Part shown: piece by piece, positions 34,699 through 47,951 of the stretch
Layout: each line of letters starts with the position of its first letter
How positions within the stretch are numbered: position 1 is the stretch's first letter
Assembly (NCBI GenBank): GCA_964058845.1
Contig: CAXKVR010000316.1
Coordinates: forward strand, 1-64,000
Direction: 5' to 3'
Length of the DNA: 64,000 nt
From: Carex sylvatica
Taxonomy: Eukaryota > Streptophyta > Magnoliopsida > Poales > Cyperaceae
The notes under the pieces: generated by a model
What the model saw: the letters and a program-made list of their open reading frames with translations, nothing else
Told to the model about the DNA's origin: nothing
Database searches by the model: none
Made by a program: the position numbers and the translations under genes

Positions 34699-35171
34699 AA
34701 TTGTTCCAAAAAGGGAGAAAGAACTTTGCTTATGAGGAAACCTTCAACCTGTGAGAGCTGGTTGCAAATGTATGTATATTGGTTATATATATATATATAT
34801 ATATGTATATATGTGATATGCGATTCGTTCTATTTAATGCTGATGGTTACTTGAAGCTGTGAGGGATAAGCTTTTATTTTTGTTTGTTTGATTGTGAGGT
34901 AAGCTTTTGGGTTGCAGTGGTTGGGATGTATAAGGAAGTAGGCTGTATGAAAGGAGAGACTACCAAGAAAGAGGTCCACCGTGCCAATTTCTCGCGATCT
35001 AGTTGTACCACTGGAAATTTCTATCCTCTCCAGTCCAGAAGAGAATGGATATTAGCGTGCATGCAAAATCAATGACGTACGCAAAATATGTTTTTGTTTA
35101 TTGTACTTTAATCCATAATGCACACCTTGTGAATTGCAGATTCAATCTCACACACACACATAATATGAGAA
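34699..35171. promoter_or_regulatory. Upstream region of the GUX gene
   Basis: Contains a (TA)n run at about 34783-34804 and no coding segment. MITEs begin at 35172, so the host promoter may be confined to this interval. Confidence 0.4.
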
Positions 35172-35576
35172 GAGTTCAAATGCCTTCATTTTTTGTGTCT
35201 CCATCATGCCTCTAATTTTAAAAACTTTAATAACTCAAAATCTAAAACTTAGAAGTTAAAATAAAACCGTTGGATATGATCTACATCATTTTATTTATCC
35301 ACGTGTAAAAAATTATGGCATTTCAATTTTGTTTTGATTGTCATCAAGAGCTTGTAAAAAACGTACTAATGTGATAATTTCTAGGTTGATTTTTCAACTT
35401 ATTGATTCGCATAAAAACAAAATTAAAATGTGATAATTTTTTATGAGCACATAGAGAAAATAATATAGATCACATCTAGTGGTTTTATTTTGACTTTTAA
35501 GTTTTAAGTTTTGAGTTATTAAAGTTTTTAAAAATGGAGGCATGGTGGAAGTACAAAAAATGGAGGCATTTGAACC

Positions 35577-35577
<1 letters not shown>
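35172..35577. mobile_element. Foldback MITE, about 406 bp
   Basis: Inverted ends: left GAGTTCAAATGCCTTCATTT, right (read inwards) GGGTTCAAATGCCTCCATTT. Inner pairing continues through CTTTAATAACTCAAAA and GATGTGATC-like text. The target duplication is unclear because the right flank is a CT microsatellite. Confidence 0.75.

Positions 35578-35578
<1 letters not shown>

Positions 35579-35623
<45 letters not shown>
35579..35623. repeat. (CT)n(TA)n compound microsatellite
   Basis: CT dinucleotides to about 35607, then TA to about 35623, wedged between two MITEs. Confidence 0.95.
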
Positions 35624-35626
35624 GGG

Positions 35627-35981
35627 CAGGGGCGGATCTACTGTAGCGGGTGGGGGGAGGGGCAGCCGCCTCCTGGATTTTGAGTTTTAGTGGTGATCTA
35701 TTGGTACTGATCGACTTTGCCCCTCTCTGAATTTTTTTTTGCTCCCCTCTGGATGTTTGATTTGTAATTCGTGTTAAATTTAGTGTTAAAATAAAAATAA
35801 AATTTCTTGAATTATGATTGATAATATTAATTAAGTTATATGATCAGAAATTATAAGTCAGGGTATTATTTTTTTATCGAGTACCCAATTAGTTAATGGG
35901 TTTAAATCCGATAAGCTATTAAAACCTGATTCGATATTTTTTATGCCCCCCTCCTTGACAAAAGTCCTGGGTCTGCCCCTG
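35627..35981. mobile_element. hAT-type MITE, 355 bp
   Basis: Ends CAGGGGCGGATCTA and (read inwards) CAGGGGCAGACCCA. Flanks TATATGGG and TATATGAG match at 7 of 8 bases, as in an aged hAT 8-bp duplication. No coding capacity. Confidence 0.75.
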
Positions 35982-35991
35982 TATATGAGAA

Positions 35992-36343
35992 GGAATCCAA
36001 TTATACTTTTTTTTTTGTGACACCGAATTACACTCTCTATTTTCAAATTCCAAACAGTCAATCTAAACCGTTCAACATGATGAATGGTGCTTGCAGATCA
36101 AATTTTATATTTTTTTGAATTTTTTTACTATTTATTAAGTATTTTACAAATTGTTATTTTCAGACAATTGAATTTTTGTACTCATCTTAAAAGATAGTAA
36201 AGAAATTAAAAAAAAAATGTAAAATTTAATCTGTAAGTAAATTTTTACATATCCATCATGTTGAACAGTTTGAATCGACTGTTTAGATTTTGAAAATATA
36301 AGATGTAATCCAGTGTTACAAAAAAAGAGTGTAATTGGATCCC
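35992..36343. mobile_element. Foldback MITE family B, copy 1
   Basis: Inverted ends GGAATCCAATTATAC and (read inwards) GGGATCCAATTACAC. The inner arms share AAACCGTTCAACATGATG with its complement CATCATGTTGAACAGTTT. The same family recurs at 39041-39392. Confidence 0.75.
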
Positions 36344-37976
36344 TCCTCTACACAGATACACACACTTAATTTGTTGCATAAACGTTTTCCATTAAATTAT
36401 AAGAATTGGACTATTATATTTAATCTTCAATTATATTTTACGCCTGGTAAGATAACTCATGCGGATTGAAACGATAATATATTTCTTTACTAAAATGCAT
36501 ATTCAAAGTTAATATACATATGTACAGTAAAATTATAGTATTATATACACTTACACTAGCATGCATATTTTTTTTTAAACTAGAAAATACATATTGTTTC
36601 TAATGGATTATATACTTAAAAAAGACCAATGTACCTTTGTTATTTTTTAAAATGATACTGAAATATAATTTAATTAAGCATAAATTGGAGGTAGAAAAAC
36701 TGAAGGTTAAGTTGGAGTTTGGATTATGAAAAAAAGAAGACAATAAATTAAATTCCTTAATTTAGATGGGGTTGGTGTGTATCTTCCTTCGTACCTACAT
36801 ATCTTTGATATTTCTATCGTTATTATTATAGCAATAGATGATCAATTTTATAGTACCATAACATTTTAATTATATAAAATTTCATACGTAAATATCAAAT
36901 TTAAAATAAAAAATTAAAGTTAATTAACTTCTATTTCTTAAACCTAAATCCGCCTCTACTTAATAGCTAGGGATATTAAACAATGTAGAAGACATATTCA
37001 AGCTTTAAGATTCACGTAGTTTTTTAAACTTATTAAATTTTAAATTTATTTGCATGAATTTTGATGCAAATCAACGATTTGGAATATACTTTGAATAAAG
37101 TGTGTCCAAAGTCTTTTGAAAAAACTCAATTATTTTTCATTTTTTCAACTAGTGTTAATTTGATCTTACTCATCATAATATTTGACATACTTCAGGGACG
37201 GAGCCAAACTTTCTGACTATGAGGGTCAATCGTGAATGGAGATCAATCATATAAATTTTTTATGCTACGAATGGTGGTCAATTTTCCGTATCAGTAGCAT
37301 TTTATTCTAAATTATATAGAAAATTGTATATAAATGCAATTTTTTTGAAAACAAATAAGATCAATGGACCCCATTGACTCTTACTCCCTCCTCTCTCCGT
37401 CTCTGGTCTTATTTATCATTTAAAAAAAATATTTTAAAAATAAGTTACGAAGAAGGTGGGTCTGATTTAACATTTGACATACTTCACGATATGCGAGACG
37501 CACCAAATATATTATGAACCGAACACATCCAGTCTTGGACAAATTGCGCTAAAAGAGAACGAAGTTATTACAAATTAAACCATTCGGTACCGCTAGCTGT
37601 ACCGGACACTTCCAATTTCTCTATTAAAATAGGATAGGTGGAGTAATAAAAGGAAAGGATAATCTGCATGACTCATATTATATTTTACAAAATTATTTAG
37701 TTTCCTAAAACAACATAAATATTTAGTTTTTTGAGAAAAAGGTGATATCCCTCAAGTGCTATTCCCGGAAAATTTTCGGACCGGTCCTGACGCGCTTTCA
37801 ACTGTCATTAACAGCAGTGATTCTCTCACACAGTCCTCTAACACCAATCTTCAAATATTCTTCAAATCAACTGACATCACTTGAAAAGTGTCGGTAAATT
37901 TCTTCTTATAATTTTGTAAACTTCAATACTCAATATGATAAACACATTGATCAAATTCTGCAAAAATTAGCAACTT
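36344..37976. other. AT-rich intergenic, possible small MITE
   Basis: No gene. A degenerate hAT-like pair, CAGGGACGGAGCC at about 37193 and its partial complement CTCTCCGTCTCTG at about 37405, may delimit a roughly 215-bp MITE; the duplication is not convincing. Confidence 0.35.
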
Positions 37977-38603
37977 TTTATTATAATGTGGTGCCCAATA
38001 AACCCCATAGTTTAACCGCTTTGATCATGACCACTTGGATCACTTGTAGTACTTTAACCAGGACCACTCAGATCGCTTGTAGAAGTTCTCAAACGAATTT
38101 TCAAAACTAAAAACTAACTCGGAACCACTTTAAATCCTGTAAACTATTTTTTTTAATCCTGTAAAATATTTCTTTGAATCTTATAAACATAACAAAAATT
38201 AAGTTTACAGAGTTGTGTGATGAGATTTAGAAACATCTAGATGCAAAATAAAAAAAATGAAAACTAAAATAAAATTTTGAAAATAATTAAAATTTGAATT
38301 TTTTTTACCGCTTACAACATTTAACGAAACTGTCTATAGAGTTATGTAATAAGGTTTACAGAATTCAAAATAATTGAAAGTACATACAGATGCAGATTTG
38401 AAGAAAAAAATTTGGAAATTTTTTTTACAAGTATCTGTTTACAGAATTTTAAAGTAGTCCCTGTTAGTTACTAGTTTTAGATTTATTCTAGATGCGGTCT
38501 TAGTGGTCCTGGTCAAAGATCTACAAGTGGTCTTGATCAAAACAATCAAAGTTATTAAACTAGAGATTTATTAGAAACCACACAGTAATAAAAATTATTA
38601 TGT
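37977..38603. mobile_element. Foldback element, about 0.63 kb
   Basis: Left arm text TTTAACCGCTTTGATCATGA, ACCACTTGGATCACTTGTAG and ACCAGGACCACT is mirrored at the right (AGTGGTCCTGGTCAAAG, CTACAAGTGGTCTTGATCAA). The outer ends match only loosely (AATGTGGTGCCCAATAAA with TTTATTAGAAACCACACA). No coding sequence; superfamily unknown. Confidence 0.65.
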
Positions 38604-39040
38604 TTGCAGAATTCCTTAAATTAATTTACATAATTAATATTAAAGTTTACAAAATTCCGTAAAAAAGTTTACAGACATTTTTAGTTGAATCGAAAATAAT
38701 TCAAATATTGATGTCTGAAAGCTGTTAACAGCTTCCTTTCAATACCAAACTTCAAAGAAAAGAAAAAAAAAAAACAGGTCAACAACGTAGAAGTCATATT
38801 CAAGTTTTTGGATTATAGATATATATCCGATTCCGACCTGAAGAATATCAATCTAAAGAGCAAATTTACATTTAATATTGAAAATAAAAAAAAGTATGTA
38901 AAAGATGAGACAAATAATTAACCAACATTTCGATCTCAGGGAAAAGACTACATATCACCTAGCTAGGGGGTCCCATTTATAATTAATGTAATCAATTATT
39001 CTTTTTATATTCCTTTTGAGAACAATATATATAGAGAGAG
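38604..39040. other. AT-rich spacer, nothing recognised
   Basis: No gene or repeat that I can support. Confidence 0.35.
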
Positions 39041-39392
39041 GGGGATCCACTTACAATTTTTTTTTTTTTATACATCGAATTACAATTTATATTTTTAAAG
39101 TTCAAACAATTGATTCAAACCGTTAAACATGATAGATATATTAAAATATGATTAAAAAAATACATTTATTTGAATTTTTTACTATTTATTAAGATGGATA
39201 CAAAATTCAATGATCTGAAAACAACGATTTTCTAAAATACTTAATAAATAATAAAAACATTCAGAAAAATATAAAATTTGATCTGCAAGCACATTTTAAT
39301 ATATCCATCATGTTGAACGGTTTGGATCGACTGTGTAAAATTTTAAAACTTTAAAAATATAGAATGTGGTGTCACCAAAAAATTTAATATAT
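39041..39392. mobile_element. Foldback MITE family B, copy 2 (diverged)
   Basis: Contains AAACCGTTAAACATGATAG and, near its right end, CATCATGTTGAACGGTTTGG, matching copy 1 at 35992. The left terminus GGGATCCACTTAC is kept; the right terminus has decayed. A poly-T tract at about 39057-39070 matches the T tract of copy 1. Confidence 0.65.
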
Positions 39393-39793
39393 CCAATATT
39401 TTAATATATGCATGCTCGTCCTTTTGGCATGACAACGGAAGTAGAAAAAAAATCAATATGATCCGCTTATTACTTTTCAATTGTTCATTACCAAGTACGA
39501 AATGCCGAGCCAACAAATTCAACACTGTTTCCTGCTAAAACTTTCGTGAGATGTTTTTCTTTTTCTTTGCCCAAGGAAATTTTTTTTTGTTGGTCTTAGG
39601 AGCCCTTGACTTATTCGTTTGATTGAATTTACAAAACATACATAATTGTATTTTATAGTTTTTTTTCGTGAGATTTTGTGCAGCTTCATGATAATTGAGG
39701 GATCAGTAATTACATATCAAGGATGAATTAATGAACTGCAATACAACATTAAGGATGTAGTCATAACGCACCAAACACTGGATAGCAAAAATA

Positions 39794-40575
39794 TTAACTC
39801 AAGATTAAGAATAATTAATCTATAAGATTGGTAAAATAATCTTGAGATTGACCTAAGTGAAGTCTACCGTTGTAACGGTCCAGTGACCATTGCAATGGAA
39901 TAAATAAATCCTCTGAAAATCCCGTGATGTATAAAATAGTTTTTAACATCATCAAATGCTAACCATTCCAAAGGATTACTGTTATGGGCACCGTTAAAAC
40001 AGTGATTGACCGTTGTCAACAGTATCCACCGTTACACTCCAAACCGCTCAGATTAACCTACCGTTGTGATAGTCCCCTGTACCGTTGCAACGGTCAACAC
40101 CACTTACTTTTTTTTATCAGCCCTCTATAAATAGAAGCTATACCAAGGTTTGGAGAATCACTCTAGCTACCTCTAGCTTCAATATTTCGTATTTACATAT
40201 CTAGAGAAAGTCGTTGTTACTTGTGCACTCAAACTTCAATATACACAATCAATATCAAGCTTATTCAATCAATCCAACAACTCCTAGAGTGATCATGTGT
40301 GATCGAATCATTTACTACTTCGAGTCTTTGCTCACCTAGCAATCCTTGAGTCCTTGTGAATCAGATTGTTTCCTTTGAGCCTGTAGTGCTCCTGTTAGGG
40401 CCGTGTGACTTTCCAGAATATTGTAAGGGCTCACCGGTTGCACCTTGTAATCCTTTCTCATTGGGTAAAGAAAGGCGCGCCATCTAGAAGATCACGGGCC
40501 CCAGAGACGTAGGCATTAGTGTCGAACTCCATAAACAACTCTTGTGTCAAGTGTCTCTAAACTCTACTATTTACA
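39794..40575 (+). mobile_element. Copia-like solo LTR, boundaries tentative
   Basis: LTR-like organisation on +: a U3 rich in ACCGTTGTAACGGT / CCGTTGCAACGGTC palindromes, a TATA box CTCTATAAATAGAAG at about 40122, and downstream text (GATCACGGGCCCCAGAGACG, TAGGCATTAGTGTCGAACT) of the kind seen in plant Copia LTRs, ending TATTTACA. The 5-bp sequence AAATA lies at 39789-39793 and 40576-40580, consistent with a target duplication. The left end reads TTAACTC rather than TG, so it may be mutated or misplaced. No gag-pol adjoins it. Confidence 0.55.
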
Positions 40576-40580
40576 AAATA

Positions 40581-41737
40581 AAAAGATATTTTCTGGTTAT
40601 AATTTTTAAATCCAAAAAAGTAAAATAATCTTAAAAATAGTAAAATCAGTATCATTCATAATAATAATATGAGGAACACATTTGGTGGCTTGAATTGACC
40701 ATTCGAACATGAAAACTACTATTGAAACCATTTGTATTTTAATCAAAATATAAATGTTTGTACAATAATCTAAACTCTATCGAAGTTATTTTGTGGACTA
40801 ATATTAATCCTTCCTTGAAGATGCATGCTGATGTTATCGATATGAGAATTGTTAATTAAATATGTAATGAATGAGAACTAACATTTAGTCTAGTGACAAA
40901 ATATAATGCTCTTCGTGTGTGAAGTTGCATACTTAAAATCTAAATAAAAGATCTCTTTTGGATATTAGTATTATTAATAACGGGATGGTTTGATCCGAAC
41001 CACTTTTAAAAAACATTTAATATGTAACAAACTAATTATGAAACAATTTAAGTTTACTGAATGGTTTATTAATTGTTTGAGATAATACACATTGAATGAT
41101 ATGAATATTCTAACAGTTTTTATATTAATTATTAAATTAACCATATTAAATATATCCTACATTTGAATGATGGATAATATGTATAATTTTTTTTAATTTT
41201 ACAAAAGTTGTTAAAAAGTATAAAATAAAAGTAAGTTAGAGTAACTCTACTCAAAATTTTATAAAAAACCTTTAATAATAAGATTTACAAATTTTTTAAA
41301 ATGCACCACAATTTTATAGAAACGAAATGCAGTACAACTTTGAGAATTACAAAATGAGCCATGTGTTTGCATAAAACACGTCATGTGTTGTTTCAAAAGA
41401 TATGAGGGCCACCGATCATGAAAATTTTCACATCGGACGGCTGATTTAATGCACGTGGACAATGAAAAAATACACATGAAAGAGTACACACCTTCTAGAA
41501 TAGAGATAATTAGACAAACTAAGTTGTATGATAAAAAAAACAATGATTATTTGTTTCCATTATATTTCCATTACACAAGAATAATGCCAAGATAGTTATT
41601 ATGAAAATGCTCATCTATTTTTTTTTTCTTTCTTCTCGCTTTTCTTATGGAGAGAACATTTCGTATCCTTTTATGTGTTGAGAATAATTCATTATAAATC
41701 TTGAGAAATAATTTTTGATTTAATAATAAAGATAATA
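40581..41737. other. AT-rich intergenic, nothing recognised
   Basis: No gene, long hairpin or tandem repeat that I can support. Confidence 0.35.
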
Positions 41738-41742
41738 TTTTT

Positions 41743-44019
41743 TGTCACAACCCTGATCCAGAGATGCGACAATGCTGCCACGTCTATTTACCATTTAATA
41801 TATGTAACGCAAGGCACGAATATTTTGTATGCAGTGCCAATAGCATCCATTATATTTTTGCCACATCCCAAATAATTAACAAGAATTACTTGATATTTAT
41901 AGTGGATGATGCTAGAGAAATATTCTCTGCATTCTGTCAGATAAAATAACCTCAAATCTCATATCTTTAGGTGGTCCTGCTGTCAATTATAACCCGAAAG
42001 CTTTTATCTGGCTTCACATAATAAACCTGTAATCCACAAGGGAAAACGAGTGAGAAATAATAAATTATTTCTCAGTGCTGATTGCTACTCAGATTATTAG
42101 ATTCGAAGGAAATTCATATTCAAAATGAAATCACCACACTAGAAACAAATAATTCATTTCATAATAACGAATGCAAATGCTCAATAACAATATCCAATTT
42201 AACAACAAAAATTACATAAATAAATCCGAACTCTAAGAATCTTATCAGAATAAATAATTTGGATCAAAATGTTTAAACCATAAAGTCTGATAATGTTTGT
42301 GACCTAATCTTTACAATCGCTAAGTCTGGTAACGTTTGGTTTCTTAACTTTACAATATGACAGTCAACAGACTTGTAATTTAGTTTCAATTATATTAGGC
42401 TATCCATATGATGCAACAGTTCAATCAATGCAGTCAATCAAATATTCAAAATACACAGCGAGTTACAATTTAATTCCTAGTTATAAATTTCAGACTAATT
42501 GAATAACATCACACCTGATATCCTAGAACAACAGATAAGGTCACTAGCAGTTGTTCTTCCTGAACATTCTGTCACATCAGTCTTTTTTCATAATTATGCA
42601 TACATTAATAATAAGATACACATTCTAATCAATATTTATATTTAGTTTCGATATCATATAGTACCTTGTGATATCTGTTAAATTCTTATACATATAATTA
42701 AACACTTCTATAAGACATTCCAACCGTATCCATATTAACTAATGACATCTTTTAATAAATTATTAAAAATTATTTTGTTAATTCTTTTTATTTAAATTTG
42801 GTTTCAGTGTAAAGTCTTGATTTGAATCCAATCCAATTAACTAAGTTCTAGTCAAATAGTCCAACATTCCAAGTATTAAAATAATCAAGGTCATTATTCA
42901 TAACTTTTGTTTCTTCTTTAACATTTACATGTTCAAATGTTCACTTCACTTGATTTATTTCAGCCGAGTACAAATCTCAACCAAAAGAAACAGAGGAGGT
43001 TATCAATATATATACTAAATTCAAAGTGACAAAGGAATTAATCCTAATCAAGTGCTTAATTTCTTCTTTTAATTCAAATTCTAATACCGGTCATAGTAAA
43101 TATTTTATATTATTCACTTAAGTCCATCTAACGCGATCAATTTAAATAGCAGAAATTTTGTAATTTTATCTTTTATATATTTTATTTCTTGTAAACAGTA
43201 GCAGAATAATCCAATCATGGCTAACGGGTTGAACCCGTTAAAGAAAATATAGTAAGAAAGAAGATGATTTTCAATGAATCAATAGCTCAACTCGGTTTCT
43301 CAAGGTTACCGAGCCTAAGTCACGTGAGAAGAAAAATAGTACCAAGACCAAGAGAGAAAGACGAGTGATATCCATTGACGCTAGATGCGTTGAGACTTGA
43401 GAGAGAGATATAATTATAAAGCTCACACACAGTCAACAGTACAGTCGCATCTGCTCAACTACGGTACGGTAGGTGAAGTGAAGACACACCACTGTTTACT
43501 CTTTTTCATTTGTCATTTCCTTTCTCTTTTCTTGTCCGATTTTTATTTAGTAGAGTAATCTTTGCTTCCTTTCTTTTCTTTCTTTCTTTCTCACGGAACA
43601 GAGAGGAGAAATACCTTTAATTGAAAGGGAATTAAGATGGGATGTCAACCAGCCAGCATAGGCCACGTGGCCTTCGTGCCACTTTGGTCTATTTTTTTTC
43701 TTTATTAATTTGGTATTTTCACATAATTAACCTTTGAGTCATCAAACTTTGTAAATTAGTCCAATTACTTCAAAGAAAATTATAAATATTACCCTTTCTA
43801 TTATATCGTATCAATTCTGAATTTTAAATATTCGTTACACATACTTTGTTTCAATACAATAGATTTTCAAATATTCTGTTTATCGTATTTAACTTTAGAT
43901 TTACTTAATTTCTTGCTTGCTCGTTAAATGTTACTTATTTTTATTCAAAAACACATTCAAAGATTTCGTATCTTACCTTCAGTCATTAAGTTCATATATG
44001 TATTTTGCATAGTGTTACA
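41743..44019 (+). mobile_element. Solo LTR (2,277 bp), Ty3-type
   Basis: Begins TGTCACAACCCTGATCCAGA, a start typical of plant chromovirus LTRs, and ends GTGTTACA. Both sides have TTTTT (41738-41742 and 44020-44024), consistent with a 5-bp duplication but weak because it is a homopolymer. No coding region inside. A possible TATA box is at about 43410 (TATAATTATAAAGC) on +. Confidence 0.7.
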
Positions 44020-44024
44020 TTTTT

Positions 44025-47000
44025 CGTGTAAAAAATTATGAATTTAGGCCAATCCAATCTACATTAAAAGTTCCTTGATGAATATGCTAGTTACAAAATT
44101 TGATTCTCAACCTTTAAAAAAATAATATAAATTCATTAGATATTTTTTCATTAATATTCATGTACGATAAAATTAGTATTGTCAATTTTAATTCTAAAAA
44201 TATGAGGGTTCGATGACGCGCTTAAATATTTTTTTAGGCTCCGTGACAAGTAGATGGAATCCGTATCCTCTGCATTAACGCTCAATTTAAGTTTAGTTAA
44301 TTTCGGACCGTTCGATCGGAATTCAAACCAATTCAATCTACATGTGTAATACACGAGATTCTTTAATATTTATACGGATTTAAATCAACGTTACGGATCT
44401 AAACTTAAAATTTAAGTTAGCGAATTCAGGTAGGTGGAGTGTGTGGATTTAACCGAGACGATTATGGTATCCGGTCAATAAAAAAATTTCCTTAATTGAT
44501 ATTTCTTTCTCTTTTACTGGTTGTTAAGTAAACAGTATTGATTGTCCAAATTAAATGTGATCATTGTTTTCATGGTTTGTGCTTAATGATTAGCTGAACA
44601 TTTATGAAGCCACGGCATCTGCACCGACTAATTGATCAATCTATTATGCCCAAATTCATCGCATCCTGATTCTGGATCTGTTACAAACATATACATCGTG
44701 TGAGATGTTCGCTACATAACACATATCAGAATCAGACTATATTTCTAGGGATTGTGATTCGGGAACCCCTATCATTTGTCAGAAACTTTCCACACAGTAA
44801 TATACTTTGTAGTCGCCGTAGAGGATCGACACAACCTACTAAGTAGGTGCGATATGCGACAACTCTTTTGTGACCTATCTGGATCCTTTGTAGCTTTAGC
44901 CCACTAGCCTACCTGGCATTAAGTAATAATTTTTATTTTGAACATAACACCGTCAAAGTCAGGTCATAATGAGGTTAAAAACCGAGAGGGAGCCCAAATA
45001 TTGTCATTATTGGGTGCACAAGAAACTCAGTAGCTCGTGATTCGATTGAGTTTGATTCGAAAAAAAAAATGTTTGAAACAAATCAAATTAGTTCAGTTTT
45101 GAAATAAATTAAATCTAGTTCAATTTGAATTTGATTTGATTCGAATCGAACTTGAACTGAGTCTGACTCGGTTAGAAACTCTTATTTTTAGTTCTAAATC
45201 ATGTTTCAATTTTAAACCAATTCGGTTTGAAATTGGTTCGAATCTCATCAAATTAAACTCGAACTTTTTTTTTTTTTTTTTTTTTTCAGTTTGAAATCCT
45301 ACTTTAATTTCTAACCAGTTCGGTTCAAAATTGGTTTAAACTCGAACTAGATTAAATTCGATTCGGTTTGATTCGGTTACAACCTCATGGATATAATTTT
45401 GATTTATTATAATTATTTAAACAACTAATATATTATGTAACTTTAAAAATAGAAATAATAAAAGAGACAACTTATGTTTTATATTATTATGTTTGGGATG
45501 GGGAGCCCGCCTCTTGTCCTCGATTCTCTTTCTGATTAGTAATATCACCGTACACTGATAGTTTAGTTGAAACATAATTTTTCATGGTACAGAGAAAATT
45601 GTGACATCTCAAGTAACTTATTATTAAACTAAAAGTTTCTTACATAAAAAATGTAATGAGTTGACAATAATTGAAGATAGAAAATTTGAAAGACATTTTC
45701 TTATTATAAAATTCTTGCTACAGCTTCACATATATTTTGAAAAAATCTACAACTTTGCATGTAAAACAGATAACATTAAATGCCAATGCAAATATTATTT
45801 CTACAAACACAACATACATTATGATAATTCTAATTACAAAAATAATGGTAAGTTTTTTAAACTAGTCATGACCAGAGTTTAATTCTCTGTATTGCCTCAC
45901 CATTTGAGTTTGAATCCGAACCATCCGATAAGAATTCAGACCAATCTAATTCAAACGCACGGGACTTTTTATAAAATTTGTGCCATTATATAACAAACGA
46001 TCTGGAAAAATGAGATACCTTAGTCGATAAACACTATTGCACCAAAAGCTGCACAAGGTTCGGAATGTGTATCATCAGCATTAAATCAAAAGATAATCTT
46101 TTGAGTTACTGCATCTCGACCATTCAATCTGTGTTAAAATTTGTGCAAACTAAATCTGCACTAATATTAAAGGACCCCATATGTTATAAACAAAAATCAG
46201 ATTGACTCCATTTAAAATCGGACAGTTGAGACTCATTAACTCAAAAGATTTCCTTTTGAGTTAATGTAGAGTATACATATTCCAAGATTCAACCATACAT
46301 GCTAACTCTATAAGACAGATGATTGTATTCTACCTAAAGTAAAAGCGACTTTAAAGAAAAAAAAAGAAAAAAAAAAGGTTATATAATTCAATTGATCTGA
46401 TCCTTAAGTAAAGTGTGTTTATACAAGAGAAAGACAAATTGTTAGATAAGACATTCATATGAAATATCAGCCTCCCCCTTTTGCTTAGGATGAAATCTTC
46501 CCTTATACAAGTTACATATATGCTAAATCTATCGAATATACTATGTCATGCTTGATTGCACCTTATTTTCTTAATGTAGTTGAATGAGAGAGACATTATT
46601 AGTATCAAGTTGTTTTATTTGTAACAAAATATATATATAAAAGAAGAGATGCAAGTAAAAATTTTATAATGTGTTCGTCAATAAAAAAAAAAGCCTTTTA
46701 ATTTTATTCACAAGTATATTTTTATTAACACAAATTAATGAGAAATTACCCTTTCGCCCAACCGCTAGTAATGATGGAAAAGTAGAAATAAAGATGATAA
46801 ACACAAAAATGGAAACAATGATGGGAAAATATTAAAATGTCACAACATACACGTGGAATTGGGGGGAAGCCATCTAAGGTCTCTGGTTTGTTTTCTTTAA
46901 AGCAAAATGAAGGTGGTTACCTTGTCTAAATCCAATTCCAAATTCTATCTCCAAAATCTATCTCTAAAGGGCAGAAAAAGATGAGAGCGAAAAGGAGATG

Positions 47001-47951
47001 TGCTATAAATTACATAACTTAAAGGTAACTCGTTCCAATATGACTTGCTTTTTTTTTTATTAATTATTATGTTCGTGGTTGGTCAGTTAACTTTTTTTTT
47101 TTTTTTTTTTAAGAAAGATAAAATCTAGCTGTTTAAATTTCAAAAACTAATTCATTCTATCAATTATCTTATTTAAATAAGTAACAAGTGCATCAAAATT
47201 GTAATAGCGTCATAGCTTAGTTTAGCAAATTCTTCATAATTGACAAAGAAATAACTTAATGAACTTTTTTCTTGAAAATTTCTACTTCAACTCGCACAAT
47301 GAAAATATGCCATTAGATATGTTGGGACGAAAATCATTTATTGCATGTTACAATTCACAAGTAAAAGTGCCTGATTAGTTTATCGAACTTTAGTTTTCGC
47401 ACCAAACATCAAGAAGGAATCTTCACTTTCACCAAACACCAAGTACGAAAAGTGCCTTCAGAAGGAGAGAGGTAAAGCAAATAAATATAAAGATTAGTTT
47501 CACCTCAGACTCAGATGCGTCCCTAATTTGTACCACTTTTATAATTTCATCATTCCTTTCGGTTATTAGGCTGGAGACGATGAGGTCAATGTTGAGGTGA
47601 GTAGGAATTCATTAACCAAACAATAATCAAATTCTAACTTAAGAGCTAATCTTTCATCTAGTGACAAAGACACATAATTTATATATGAGAGGTCATAAGT
47701 TTCATAGTCAGATAGAAACAATTCTTTATTATAATAACAACTGTGTTAAATACTTGAGTTGAGTAGTTTGACTTCTAACCTTTACTAAAAAAAAAAAAAA
47801 ATCCTTAATTTTAATTATGATAACACCGTTTACTTTATTTCATGATCATTTTAATTACTTGTTTATATATTTACATATTTTGTAAATTTGAACTGAGAAC
47901 AAAAATAATTCAACTCATTTTTTATGCTAACATTGTATTTTGAGCCCGAGA
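44025..47951. other. Gene-poor AT-rich stretch
   Basis: No gene recognised. At 45030-45380 the sequence is dominated by TTTGATTCGAAT/TTCGGTTTGATTCGG-type text with an inverted tendency, probably a decayed MITE. Poly-T tracts occur at about 45265-45285 and 47090-47110. Short open frames lack family features. Confidence 0.35.

Noticed and set aside
37192..37410. hAT MITE
   Set aside because: The ends are only partly complementary and no 8-bp duplication was convincing, so it is mentioned only within the surrounding region.
44980..45400. Possible gene fragment with many open codons
   Set aside because: The text is TTCGATTCGG-type low-complexity sequence without splice or protein features; more likely a decayed MITE.
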